16,936 bases of DNA from CAYVSF01 sp046482855 (GTDB lineage: Bacteria > Bacteroidota > Bacteroidia > Bacteroidales > UBA12077): positions 1-16,936 of the forward strand of contig JAWOEH010000049.1 of the NCBI GenBank assembly GCA_046482855.1, given 5' to 3'. The position numbers and the translations under genes are program-made. Below are positions 6,077 through 13,954 of the stretch, one piece after another. The notes under the pieces are model-generated. The model did not search any database. It had not been told where the DNA came from and saw only the letters and a list, made by a program, of their open reading frames with translations. How positions within the stretch are numbered: the first letter of the stretch is position 1; each line of letters starts with the position of its first letter.

Positions 6077-6802
6077 ATGGTTAAAGTAAAAACAAGAAGT
6101 TTTCAGAAGAAATTAATGAGCCTGTGTGCAACTCAAGGATTGATTGCGCATGAGGACAGAGTTGTTGTGGCTGTATCGGGGGGCAAAGATTCCTTGGTGA
6201 TGTTACAGGCCTTAGCTGAAAGTCGTAGTTTTGTACCCATAACATTCAGGCTTTCTGCCGTGCATATACATCCTGCGGATATTTCTCTGAATCAGGACAG
6301 GGAAGGGCTGAAGGCCTTCTGTAAAGATCTTGATGTGCCCTATACGGAGTTGTCGGTAACTACGGCACAGTTGCCTGATAAGGTAAATAAAGGCGCATGT
6401 TTCCGTTGTTCCTGGGCTCGCCGTAAAGCGTTGTTTACCCACATGGAGGCTATAGGTGCCCGTAAGCTGGCTTTTGGGCATCACATGGATGATGCCGTTG
6501 AAACCTTGCTGATGAACATGACTCGTCATGGAGAGGTCTCTTCCTTTCCTCACCGGATGAATATGCGTAAGGGTGATTTTTCCATCATTCGACCTTTATT
6601 AGCATTTACCGAGCAAGAGGTGATTGAATATGCGCGTTTGGCAAGCATTGTGCCCTTTGAAGGTTCTTGCCCGCACGAAAGCACGAATCAGCGGGAATAT
6701 TACCGTAGCTTACTCACACAGCTGGAGCGAGATAATCCGGCTGCTAAGGTAAATATATTCCGGTCGATGAAAAAGATCTTCCCGGAACACCTTCCTCAAT
6801 AA
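6077..6802 (+). CDS. ttcA: TtcA-family PP-loop tRNA thiolase (tRNA 2-thiocytidine biosynthesis)
   Basis: A 241-residue PP-loop ATPase of the TtcA family. In characterised TtcA proteins the enzyme adenylates cytidine 32 of certain tRNAs and replaces its oxygen with sulfur, using a [4Fe-4S] cluster. Here the PP-loop S-G-G-K-D-S is at 34-39, C108-F-R-C111 matches the cluster C-x-x-C, and C198 (G-S-C-P-H-E) matches the third cysteine. G-H-H-M-D-D-A-V-E-T-L (134-144) and I-I-R-P-L (170-174) are also family hallmarks. It is shorter than E. coli TtcA (about 311 residues), mainly at the N-terminus. The start at 6077 is preferred over an in-frame TTG at 6047, which overlaps the promoter. It follows the histidine kinase after 147 bases and is convergent with secA. 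A related TtcA/TtuA-superfamily thiolase with another target base cannot be excluded. Confidence 0.82.
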   Translation: MVKVKTRSFQKKLMSLCATQGLIAHEDRVVVAVSGGKDSLVMLQALAESRSFVPITFRLSAVHIHPADISLNQDREGLKAFCKDLDVPYTELSVTTAQLPDKVNKGACFRCSWARRKALFTHMEAIGARKLAFGHHMDDAVETLLMNMTRHGEVSSFPHRMNMRKGDFSIIRPLLAFTEQEVIEYARLASIVPFEGSCPHESTNQREYYRSLLTQLERDNPAAKVNIFRSMKKIFPEHLPQ

Positions 6803-6810
6803 TACAAGAA

Positions 6811-6834
6811 GAGGCCGCCAAAAATGACGACCTC
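6811..6834. terminator. Imperfect hairpin between convergent ttcA and secA
   Basis: GAGG-C-CG-C-CA (6811-6820) pairs with TG-A-CG-A-CCTC (6825-6834) around AAAA, with two C/A mismatches. It lies in the 58 bases between the two convergent stop codons. The T tracts on both sides are weak, so termination may be partial. Confidence 0.45.
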
Positions 6835-6860
6835 CTACAATTGGTTTTATGAAATCAGGC

Positions 6861-9800
6861 TTATTCGGCCTGTACTTTTCCGTGACAATTTTTGTATTTC
6901 TTGCCACTGCCACATGGGCACGGATCATTTCGTCCTACCTTTTTCTCCTTACGCACAGGCGAGGCCTTTGGTTTACGCTCTCCTCCCTGACTGGTGTCAT
7001 CGGTACGGCTGGTTTGGTATTTGCTGTAGTCCTGACGGCGTCGCTCTTCGGCTTCGCGCACCTGATCCGGATCCTGAGTGGGGATGTGTCCTTTTACAAG
7101 TGTGGCAACCACTTCGCGGTTCACTTTATTCATCATTCCTTTGAAAAGGTTGAATGATTCAAACTTGTAGATTAACAGCGGATCTTTTTGCTCATAGGTA
7201 GCATTTTGCACCGATTGCTTCAGGTCGTCCATCTCGCGCAAGTGTTCCTTCCAGGATTCATCAATGGTAGCTAAGATGGCGGATTTCTGGTAGGCTTTCA
7301 CCAATTCGCGGCCTTCCGATTGGTAGGCACGCTCAAGATGGGTAATTACCTGTATGGTTTTGGTTCCATCGGTAATGGGAACCACGATGTTTTTATATTT
7401 GGCTGCAGCTTTTTCGTATACATCCTTTATTACCGGATAGGCGGTTTCGGCAATGATGTGTTCCTTTCGTTTGTAGGTTTCCAGGATAAGCTTGTAGACA
7501 ATGTCGATAAGTTCATTGGCATCGGCTTTCAGGAATTTGGCTTCATCGAAAGGCGCCTCGATAGAGAGGGTACGAATCAAATCAAACTTAAATCCTTCGA
7601 AGTCGCCATTTTCCTGATGTGTAGTAACCAGACTTTCGCAAACATCATACATCATGTTGGCAATATCCAGGCCGAGGCGTTCGCCATAAAGGGCATTGCG
7701 TCGTTTGGTATAAACTACTTCGCGTTGCGAGTTCATGACATCATCGTATTCGAGCAAACGCTTACGAATACCAAAGTTGTTTTCCTCCACCTTCTTTTGG
7801 GCTCGTTCGATGGACTTGGAAATCATGGAGTGCTGAATGACTTCGCCTTCCTTCAGTCCCATGCGGTCCATGATGCCGGAAATACGCTCGGAACCGAACA
7901 GCCGCATAAGGTTGTCTTCGAGCGACACATAGAACTGTGAAGATCCCGGGTCGCCCTGACGTCCGGAACGGCCACGTAACTGTCGGTCGACACGTCGTGA
8001 TTCGTGGCGCTCGGTACCCACAATGGCTAAACCACCGGCTTCTTTTACCTCTTGGGAAAGTTTGATGTCGGTACCACGACCTGCCATGTTGGTAGCGATG
8101 GTAACATTTCCGGCATGACCGGCTTCTGCTACAATCTCGGCTTCGCGTTGGTGCTGTTTGGCATTGAGGACATTGTGTTTAATACCTTTCATTTTCAGCA
8201 TACGGCTGAGTACCTCGGATACTTCAACCGAAGTTGTACCAATAAGCACGGGGCGTCCCTGCTCGATTAATGTCTGGGCTTCGTCGATGACGGCATTGTA
8301 TTTTTCGCGCTTGGTTTTATACACCATATCCTGGGCATCGATACGCGTAATGGGTCGATTGGTAGGAATTACCACCACGTCCAGTTCGTAGATATCCCAA
8401 AATTCGCCGGCTTCGGTTTCGGCGGTTCCCGTCATACCGGAAAGCTTATGGTACATGCGGAAATAGTTCTGCAGGGTAATGGTGGCCATGGTTTGGGTAG
8501 CGGCCTCCACTTTTACTCGTTCTTTGGCTTCAATAGCCTGGTGCAGTCCGTCGGAATAGCGGCGGCCTTCCATAATACGGCCGGTTTGCTCATCGACAAT
8601 TTTCACCTTATTATCGATCACCACATACTCTACATCATTTTCAAACAGCGAGTAGGCTTTTAGCAGCTGATTAAGGGTATGGACGCGCTCCGATTTTACT
8701 GCGTAATCGCGAATGAGCTCATCTTTCTTCTGTACTTTTTCTTGCTCTTCGAGGCTCGATTTCTCAATTTCCGCTATTTCGGTACCGATGTCGGGCAGAA
8801 TAAAGAAGTTGGGTTCATCGACATTGGCAGCAATGAGTTCGTGACCTTTATCGGTAAGTTCTACGGAGTTTGATTTTTCATCAATAATAAAGAACAGGTC
8901 GTCGGTAACCTTGTGCATGTTCTTATTATTGTCCTGCATATAGTAGTTCTCGGTTTTCAGCATAAGGCTCTTATTGCCCTCTTCCGAAAGCAATTTGATA
9001 AGGGCTTTGGTTTTGGGCAGGCCCTTATAGGCTTGCAGGAGCTTAAATCCGAGTTGTTTTTCGTCCTCTTCTTTGGTGGCTTTCCGTGCTTCGGCAATGA
9101 TGTCGGTTACTAACTTTCGTTGGGCGCTAACCAGACTTTCGACACGAGGCTTTAATTGGTCGAACTGTTCGGTATTATTTTTAGGTACCGGCCCTGAAAT
9201 GATCAAAGGGGTTCGAGCATCGTCGATTAAAACGGAGTCAACCTCATCGACAATGGCATAATTATGGCGCCGTTGCACCAGCTCTTCCGGATTAATGGCC
9301 ATGTTGTCGCGCAGGTAGTCAAAACCAAATTCGTTGTTGGTCCCGTAGGTAATGTCCGCTTTGTAGGCCTGGCGGCGTTCATTGGAGTTGGGTTGGTGTT
9401 TATCGATACAATCTACCGAAAGGCCATGAAATTGGAAGATAGGTCCCATCCATTCGGAATCACGTTTTGCCAGATAGTCGTTTACCGTAACCAGGTGTAC
9501 ACCTCTTCCCGTAAGGGCATTAAGGAATACCGGCAGGGTAGCTACCAGGGTTTTCCCTTCCCCTGTAGCCATCTCGGCAATTTTTCCCTGGTGAAGCACA
9601 ACGCCTCCAATAAGCTGTACGTCATAGTGAACCATGTCCCAGGTGATTTCAGAGCCCCCGGCCATCCAGCTATTAAAGTAGATAGCCTTGTCGCCTTGAA
9701 TTTTTACAAAATCGGAGGCGGCAGCCAGGTTTCGGTCAATATCGGTAGCGGTAACCTCAATTTCTGTATTTTCTTTAAATCGTACGGCTGTTTCCTTTAC

Positions 9801-10148
9801 AATGGCGAAGGCTTCGGGAAGGATTCCCAGAAGGAAGTCTTCCAGTTTCTGGTCAACCTGGGTTTCTAATTTTTCAACCTGCTGGTATAACTCTTCCTGT
9901 CGATCAACCGGCACGTCATTGCTTTCGGCTTCCTGTTTCAGGCTGGTAATTTGTGTTCGCTCATCGGCAATGTGCTGTGCAATACGATCTTTCAGTTCCA
10001 GTGTTTTGGCGCGTAACTCATCGTTACTAAGCTCACTAACTTGGGAATAAGCGGCTTTTATTTCTTCAACCAGGGGCATGATTGATTTAATATCCCTGTC
10101 CGACTTATTGCCAAAACGCTTAGTAAGCAGTTTTGTTAGTAAATTCAT
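6861..10148 (-). CDS. secA: SecA preprotein translocase ATPase
   Basis: The motor ATPase that drives preproteins through the SecYEG channel at the inner membrane. Visible elements: Walker A M-A-T-G-E-G-K-T (193-200), Walker B with D-E-V-D (301-304), the second ATPase-domain motifs T-N-M-A-G-R-G-T-D (686-694) and R-Q-L-R-G-R-S-G-R-Q-G-D (722-733), and a C-terminal SEC-C zinc motif with C1077, C1079, C1088 and H1089. At 1095 residues it is about 190 longer than E. coli SecA. Much of the extra length is an insertion at roughly 325-480, as usual in Bacteroidota. The start at 10148 gives a proper N-terminus (M-N-L-L-T-K-L-L-T-K-R-F-G). It is a stand-alone gene, convergent with ttcA and divergent from the RlhA-like gene. 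Several long open frames on the opposite strand are shadows of it. Confidence 0.99.
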   Translation of the reverse strand: MNLLTKLLTKRFGNKSDRDIKSIMPLVEEIKAAYSQVSELSNDELRAKTLELKDRIAQHIADERTQITSLKQEAESNDVPVDRQEELYQQVEKLETQVDQKLEDFLLGILPEAFAIVKETAVRFKENTEIEVTATDIDRNLAAASDFVKIQGDKAIYFNSWMAGGSEITWDMVHYDVQLIGGVVLHQGKIAEMATGEGKTLVATLPVFLNALTGRGVHLVTVNDYLAKRDSEWMGPIFQFHGLSVDCIDKHQPNSNERRQAYKADITYGTNNEFGFDYLRDNMAINPEELVQRRHNYAIVDEVDSVLIDDARTPLIISGPVPKNNTEQFDQLKPRVESLVSAQRKLVTDIIAEARKATKEEDEKQLGFKLLQAYKGLPKTKALIKLLSEEGNKSLMLKTENYYMQDNNKNMHKVTDDLFFIIDEKSNSVELTDKGHELIAANVDEPNFFILPDIGTEIAEIEKSSLEEQEKVQKKDELIRDYAVKSERVHTLNQLLKAYSLFENDVEYVVIDNKVKIVDEQTGRIMEGRRYSDGLHQAIEAKERVKVEAATQTMATITLQNYFRMYHKLSGMTGTAETEAGEFWDIYELDVVVIPTNRPITRIDAQDMVYKTKREKYNAVIDEAQTLIEQGRPVLIGTTSVEVSEVLSRMLKMKGIKHNVLNAKQHQREAEIVAEAGHAGNVTIATNMAGRGTDIKLSQEVKEAGGLAIVGTERHESRRVDRQLRGRSGRQGDPGSSQFYVSLEDNLMRLFGSERISGIMDRMGLKEGEVIQHSMISKSIERAQKKVEENNFGIRKRLLEYDDVMNSQREVVYTKRRNALYGERLGLDIANMMYDVCESLVTTHQENGDFEGFKFDLIRTLSIEAPFDEAKFLKADANELIDIVYKLILETYKRKEHIIAETAYPVIKDVYEKAAAKYKNIVVPITDGTKTIQVITHLERAYQSEGRELVKAYQKSAILATIDESWKEHLREMDDLKQSVQNATYEQKDPLLIYKFESFNLFKGMMNKVNREVVATLVKGHIPTQDPDQVREAEERRRQDYSKYQTSRTDDTSQGGERKPKASPVRKEKKVGRNDPCPCGSGKKYKNCHGKVQAE

Positions 10149-10190
10149 AGTGTTATGTTGTTCTTTATTTTTTTGTTGTAGCTAACAACA

Positions 10191-10198
10191 CAAAGGTA
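10191..10198 (-). promoter_or_regulatory. Candidate -7 element for secA
   Basis: On the minus strand TACCTTTG (10198 to 10191) matches TAnnTTTG in full. No TTG is found 19-21 bases upstream, so the -33 element is weak or absent. The leader to the ATG at 10148 would be about 36 bases. A 6-bp hairpin (TGTTGT and ACAACA, 10174-10190) would lie at the start of that leader; its role is unknown. Confidence 0.45.
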
Positions 10199-10288
10199 AT
10201 ATTTTCAGCTAAACTATAGTTTTCTTGTCTATGAATCTTTTAGCCCGAATGCTTTGTGAAATGCTCCTGACTGTTGGCGTAATTAAAA

Positions 10289-10321
10289 TTTCAGGAAAAA
10301 ATAGGCGAAATTTTCCTGAAA
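10289..10321. repeat. Perfect 11-bp inverted repeat between secA and the RlhA-like gene
   Basis: TTTCAGGAAAA (10289-10299) and TTTTCCTGAAA (10311-10321) are exact reverse complements separated by 11 bases. The centre-to-centre distance of the arms is 22 bp, about two helical turns, which suits a dimeric DNA-binding protein as well as an RNA hairpin. It lies about 140 bases upstream of the secA start. Confidence 0.55.
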
Positions 10322-10432
10322 CATGGCAAGGGAAAATTATCTAAGCGGAGTGCACATAGTCAGGTGTCGGGCTCTCTTTAGGCAGGTTGACTACGTGTCT
10401 GGATTTTTTTGTGACCAACGAATAGAACCGGG

Positions 10433-10457
10433 AGCCTTAAACCAGGTTTTTAAGGCT
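10433..10457. repeat. 9-bp hairpin in the leader region of the RlhA-like gene
   Basis: AGCCTTAAA (10433-10441) pairs exactly with TTTAAGGCT (10449-10457) across CCAGGTT. It precedes the candidate -7 element at 10473. The following bases are not T-rich, so it is a poor terminator for plus-strand transcription. Confidence 0.4.
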
Positions 10458-10659
10458 TTGCGTTGCAGTATGTATATTTGTAAGGAAAAAAGGAAGCCTA
10501 ATGACTATACTCTTCATCAATGGGTGCGGGTAGCTGTGGTTTCTTTTTGTAAGTTTGTACCCTCTTTGAATTTGTTGTTCCTTGGATTAATGGTGTAATT
10601 AAGAGGAGTTTACAGTGAAATGAGAGGCGTAACTAAACGATTTGTAAAGAAAAAACAGA

Positions 10660-12654
10660 ATGGCAGAAATGAAACTACCAGAGTTATTGGTACCCGTAGG
10701 CAATGCCGAAGCTTTTTATGCGGCTCTTGATGGAGGAGCGGATGCGGTTTATCTGGGGCTGAAACAATTTAATGCACGAAATCGGGCAGCTAATTTCACA
10801 CTACCTCAGTTGCTGGGACTTCTTGATCTTGCCGAAAAAAAAGCTGTAAAAGTATACATAACAGTAAATACAGTAATTAAGAATAAGGAGTTGCCAGAGT
10901 TGCTGGATACGCTTTATATTTTGTCGCAGTTGCCTGTTGCTGCTGTAATTATTCAGGATTGGGGGGTGTATCACCTGGCACGAAAACACTTTCCAAAGCT
11001 GGTTCTGCATGCCAGCACGCAGATGGGGAATCACAATAGTTTAGGTACCGAATACTCGCACAAGGCAGGTTTCGAGCGCGTGATTCTTTCGCGTGAACTT
11101 ACCCGGCAGGAGTTGATGGCTATCAACCAACGAAGCACCGTTGAGCTGGAGTTGTTTGGGCATGGTGCGCTTTGTTATTCCTTCTCAGGGATGTGCTTGT
11201 TCAGTAGTTTTTTAGGGGGGCAATCGGCCAATCGGGGCTTATGTAAACAACCTTGCAGACGTGCCTATACTCAGGAGGAAGAGGATAAGGGCTTTGTTTT
11301 TAGCCTGAAAGATAATCAGCTGATTCATTTTATTCCGGAGTTGGCACGTATGGGTATTGCCTCAATAAAAATTGAAGGGCGCATGAAATCGGCCGATTAC
11401 GTGTACGTTGTGACACAGGCTTACCGAAAAGTATTGGATGGGAAACTTTCGCCAAAAGAAGCCGAGGAACTTCTGAAGCTTGATATGGGGCGGGATAAGA
11501 CCAGTTACTTTTATGGGGGAAGTGTAAAGCAGGCAATAACTGAACGGCCGGCTACGGGCTTTTTTTTAGGAGCCTGCAGTCAGGTAACCTCCCAGGGCAT
11601 TGAGCTAAAGACAGCTATGGAGCTTGAATCAGGAAACCGCATACGTGTTGTTCCTGCCGACGGAAGCGAGCAATTTACCTTTAAATTAACAGGTGCTAAA
11701 TACCTTGGGGAGGACAGACGCTTACTCTTAACTCCGAATACCCGTGTACAAAAAGGAGATGAGCTCTATTTGGCCAATTTACGTAATCTGCCGTTTCCGG
11801 ATAAGCTTCCGGAACGTGAAGGTGATATTCGCTTGCGTATGCCGGAACAGGAGAAGCGAAAAGCCCTGCAGGTAACAGGAAAAGGGAAAAAGACGGGTTC
11901 TCCGCAATTGTGGGTGCGCATTGATAGTCTTCAGTGGTTACGAAAGGTACGATTAGATGATCCGGATTTTGTGATTTTAAACTTCACACGCACCGATTGG
12001 CAAGCGCTGGATTTTAGGGCGCCCTTTTTGGGGAAATTTCAAAAAAAGATAGTGATTGAACTTCCCCGCTTTATACCTGAAGAGCAGCTAGGGTTTTATC
12101 GGGAATTTGTCAAGAAAGCGGCTGGATTTGGGTTTGCACATTTTTTATTGAGTCACGTCTCGCAACGACTTTTGGTTCCTAAAGGCGCTCATATATCATT
12201 CAACGAGCATGTGTATAGCTTTAATGATGCAGCCATTGCTCATTATCAAGTAACCGAGCAGGCTCGTTACTTTGTTTTTCCGCAGGAAAATGAGTTTGAC
12301 AACTTAATTAACAGTAAGCATACCGAAGGGATTGTTCCTGTTTATTTTAATCCTTCGCTTTTTTACAGTCGTATGCCTGTGAAACTCAAATCCACAGAGC
12401 CTTTTATCGATAGTCAGGGCGACAGGTTTCGAAAAGAGGTACGCGAAGGGATGACTCATGTGTTGCCAGAGGCGCCAGTAAGTTTGCTGCAGTATAAGGA
12501 GAAATTGTGGCGTAAAGGCTACCGCCGCTATCTGATTGATTTGAGCTTTGAGAAACCTTCAAAGAATCTGCTACAAAAACTCATGAAACGACTCAAATAT
12601 AGTGAACAGGTGCAACCCTCGTCGCCTTTTAATTTTAAGTTGGGATTTGAATAG
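10660..12654 (+). CDS. rlhA: U32-family protein of the RlhA type (23S rRNA C2501 hydroxylation)
   Basis: A 664-residue member of the U32 'peptidase' family, named as peptidases but now known in E. coli to include RNA hydroxylation enzymes: RlhA (YdcP, 23S rRNA cytidine 2501) and TrhP/TrhO-related tRNA enzymes. Length matches RlhA (about 650) rather than the shorter TrhP (about 450). The U32 signature is clear at 165-183: E-L-F-G-H-G-A-L-C-Y-S-F-S-G-M-C-L-F-S. Cysteines C172, C179, C195 and C199 are spaced as in family members thought to hold an iron-sulfur cluster. The N-terminal barrel starts L-P-E-L-L-V-P-V-G-N; the C-terminal third fits the extra domain (DUF3656-like) of RlhA. Starts at 10660 and 10669 are both possible. 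It stands alone. Orthology to RlhA is inferred from length and layout; a paralogue with another RNA target is possible. Confidence 0.8.
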   Translation: MAEMKLPELLVPVGNAEAFYAALDGGADAVYLGLKQFNARNRAANFTLPQLLGLLDLAEKKAVKVYITVNTVIKNKELPELLDTLYILSQLPVAAVIIQDWGVYHLARKHFPKLVLHASTQMGNHNSLGTEYSHKAGFERVILSRELTRQELMAINQRSTVELELFGHGALCYSFSGMCLFSSFLGGQSANRGLCKQPCRRAYTQEEEDKGFVFSLKDNQLIHFIPELARMGIASIKIEGRMKSADYVYVVTQAYRKVLDGKLSPKEAEELLKLDMGRDKTSYFYGGSVKQAITERPATGFFLGACSQVTSQGIELKTAMELESGNRIRVVPADGSEQFTFKLTGAKYLGEDRRLLLTPNTRVQKGDELYLANLRNLPFPDKLPEREGDIRLRMPEQEKRKALQVTGKGKKTGSPQLWVRIDSLQWLRKVRLDDPDFVILNFTRTDWQALDFRAPFLGKFQKKIVIELPRFIPEEQLGFYREFVKKAAGFGFAHFLLSHVSQRLLVPKGAHISFNEHVYSFNDAAIAHYQVTEQARYFVFPQENEFDNLINSKHTEGIVPVYFNPSLFYSRMPVKLKSTEPFIDSQGDRFRKEVREGMTHVLPEAPVSLLQYKEKLWRKGYRRYLIDLSFEKPSKNLLQKLMKRLKYSEQVQPSSPFNFKLGFE

Positions 12655-13084
12655 TGCTGATTGGGAGAGGTGTTAACCCGAATAATTGAAGAATTATTGT
12701 TATTCCGCCAGCGACTTAGGCGTAATTTATTCCAGAATATTTAATACTACCCGTTTAGATTGCTTCGGGCAATCCTGGCTCCATACTATTGCGAAGGTAA
12801 TGGGGCCTTTTATTATTTTTAACCGGATACCCATGCTAATTTATGGGTAGTATGGGCTAAGTTTCTTTGCGTCAATTGAGTTTTCGTCTCACTCCGCTAT
12901 ACGGTAAAGCTCGAATGCTGTATGTTTAAAGAAACAGACAGTTTCCTAAACAAATCCTTTCTTTTGCTTGTTTAACACTCGTTACAAGGGCGCGTAGGTC
13001 CCTTATGAGGCGGGCATGTTCGTTATTTTCAACAGGGATAGAATCAGCATGCGGATTTTATCCGGCTTTTAAACGATTTTACGG
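12655..13084 (+). other. 430-base gap with several hairpins, no gene seen
   Basis: No open frame of note. From left to right it holds an AT-only hairpin (12681-12698), a foldable element with the probable rlhA terminator (12744-12855), a hairpin with stems GTTTA/TAAAC and GAAAC/GTTTC (12924-12951), a 5-bp hairpin AAGGG/CCCTT (12986-13004) and a small CGGAT/ATCCG hairpin (13052-13064). No full TTG/TAnnTTTG promoter was found for the hydrolase gene; TAAGTTTC near 12858 is a one-base miss. A small RNA gene is possible but no known family is recognised. Confidence 0.5.
12777..12820 (+). terminator. Probable intrinsic terminator for the RlhA-like gene
   Basis: GGCTCCAT (12777-12784) pairs with ATGGGGCC (12800-12807), eight pairs with one G-U, around a 15-base loop. 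It is followed directly by TTTTATTATTTTT (12808-12820). This is the form of an intrinsic terminator, 120 bases after the stop codon. It is embedded in a larger potential fold (12744-12853). Confidence 0.6.
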
Positions 13085-13936
13085 ATGATGAAGCGAAAGC
13101 TATTTTTATTACTTATACTATTTGGTCTTTTTACCTCTTCCTGTATTACTATTGAGTTAGGGAAAGATCAGTTGTACCGTCCTGTGAAGGAGGCCACGTT
13201 AGATAGTACTTTTTCCTTCCGGCGGGAGTATGTTTCGGTTACCGATACTACACGTATTGAAACATGGCTTATGGAACAGCCCAATGCCCGTATGAACATT
13301 GTGTATTTTAATGGCAATGGGAGTAACATACGGTCTTCCATTCCTACTTTTAATGCATTGGGAAGATGGGCAAAAGCCAATGTTTATGCAACTAATTACA
13401 GCGGTTTTGGGCGTAGTGAAGGGGAGCCTGATCTCCCCGGGATTGTGCGCGATGGGAGAAAAGCCTTAGAACGGTTTGAAGAGGTGATGAACAGTACCTT
13501 ACCCACCTATGTGATGGGATATAGTCTGGGCGGTTATGTGGCGCTGCATCTCGTGGAAGCCTCGTCGATTGACGGGAGTCTATTGCTGTCGACTTTCACC
13601 TCGGCCGATGATGTGGAGAAACATGTAATGAAGGAGCTTGTTCCGGGAGCGGCACGTCTATTTTTGCGTGTGAAGCTTGATTCCTCAGCGCAACAGCTAG
13701 ATAATAAGCGACTGATAGCAAAGAGCGAAAAGCCTGTTTTCCTTGCCCACGGGAAGGAGGATGAATTTTTGCCCCCCTCAATGAGTGTCAGGTTAATGGA
13801 AATTGCACCGGCAGTACGCAAAAGGGTTTATCTGGTAAAGGAGGGAGATCATCGGACGGTATTGAAAGATCCGGAGCAGGCCTCAGGAATTGCAAAGGAA
13901 ATTGCTATCTTTATTCTTGGCGAAGTGCCCGATTAA
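13085..13936 (+). CDS. Lipoprotein alpha/beta hydrolase
   Basis: A 283-residue serine hydrolase fold protein with a lipoprotein signal: basic start M-M-K-R-K, hydrophobic core, then F-T-S-S-C with C20 as the lipid-bearing residue. It has no acidic run after the cysteine, so it probably faces the periplasm. The catalytic triad is visible: nucleophile S147 in G-Y-S-L-G-G, acid D226 in H-G-K-E-D-E-F, and H256 in G-D-H-R-T. N-x-N-G-N-G-S-N (76-81 region) would form the oxyanion loop, and Y-S-G-F-G-R-S-E-G (105-113) is typical of the Bem46/ABHD13-like group. Esterase or thioesterase activity is likely; the substrate is unknown. M2 at 13088 is an equally good start. It lies 18 bases before the CorA gene in the same direction, so co-transcription is likely, but no functional link is known. 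Confidence 0.87.
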   Translation: MMKRKLFLLLILFGLFTSSCITIELGKDQLYRPVKEATLDSTFSFRREYVSVTDTTRIETWLMEQPNARMNIVYFNGNGSNIRSSIPTFNALGRWAKANVYATNYSGFGRSEGEPDLPGIVRDGRKALERFEEVMNSTLPTYVMGYSLGGYVALHLVEASSIDGSLLLSTFTSADDVEKHVMKELVPGAARLFLRVKLDSSAQQLDNKRLIAKSEKPVFLAHGKEDEFLPPSMSVRLMEIAPAVRKRVYLVKEGDHRTVLKDPEQASGIAKEIAIFILGEVPD

Positions 13937-13954
13937 TCATGAAAGCGAGAGTCT

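Larger units (their letters stand above)
10149..10659. other. 511-base gap between divergent secA and the RlhA-like gene
   Basis: No convincing gene. The open frame 10323-10598 (plus) has no recognisable family and mixes cysteines and hydrophobics without pattern. The gap holds the secA -7 element, an 11-bp inverted repeat (10289-10321), a 9-bp hairpin (10433-10457) and two full -7 matches facing the RlhA-like gene, TATATTTG at 10473-10480 and TAAGTTTG at 10550-10557. Neither has a TTG at the proper distance, so which promoter is used is unclear. Leaders of about 100 to 170 bases would result. Confidence 0.5.

Noticed and set aside
6849..7157. 102-codon hydrophobic frame that looks like a small membrane protein
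   Set aside because: It is antisense to the C-terminal region and stop of secA and contains the complement of the zinc-binding tail; the hydrophobicity is a by-product.
7320..7940. 206-codon open frame on the plus strand, opposite secA
   Set aside because: Antisense shadow of SecA; Phe/Gly-rich with no recognisable domain and no promoter.
9264..9869. 201-codon open frame on the plus strand, opposite secA
   Set aside because: It lies wholly antisense to well-conserved SecA sequence, resembles no family, and has the odd composition of an opposite-strand shadow.
10323..10598. 91-codon plus-strand frame in the secA/rlhA gap
   Set aside because: It crosses a hairpin and two candidate promoter elements and shows no domain pattern.
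12986..13004. AAGGG/CCCTT hairpin as a terminator
   Set aside because: The stem is only 5 bp with a 9-base loop and no T tract; kept only as part of the gap description.
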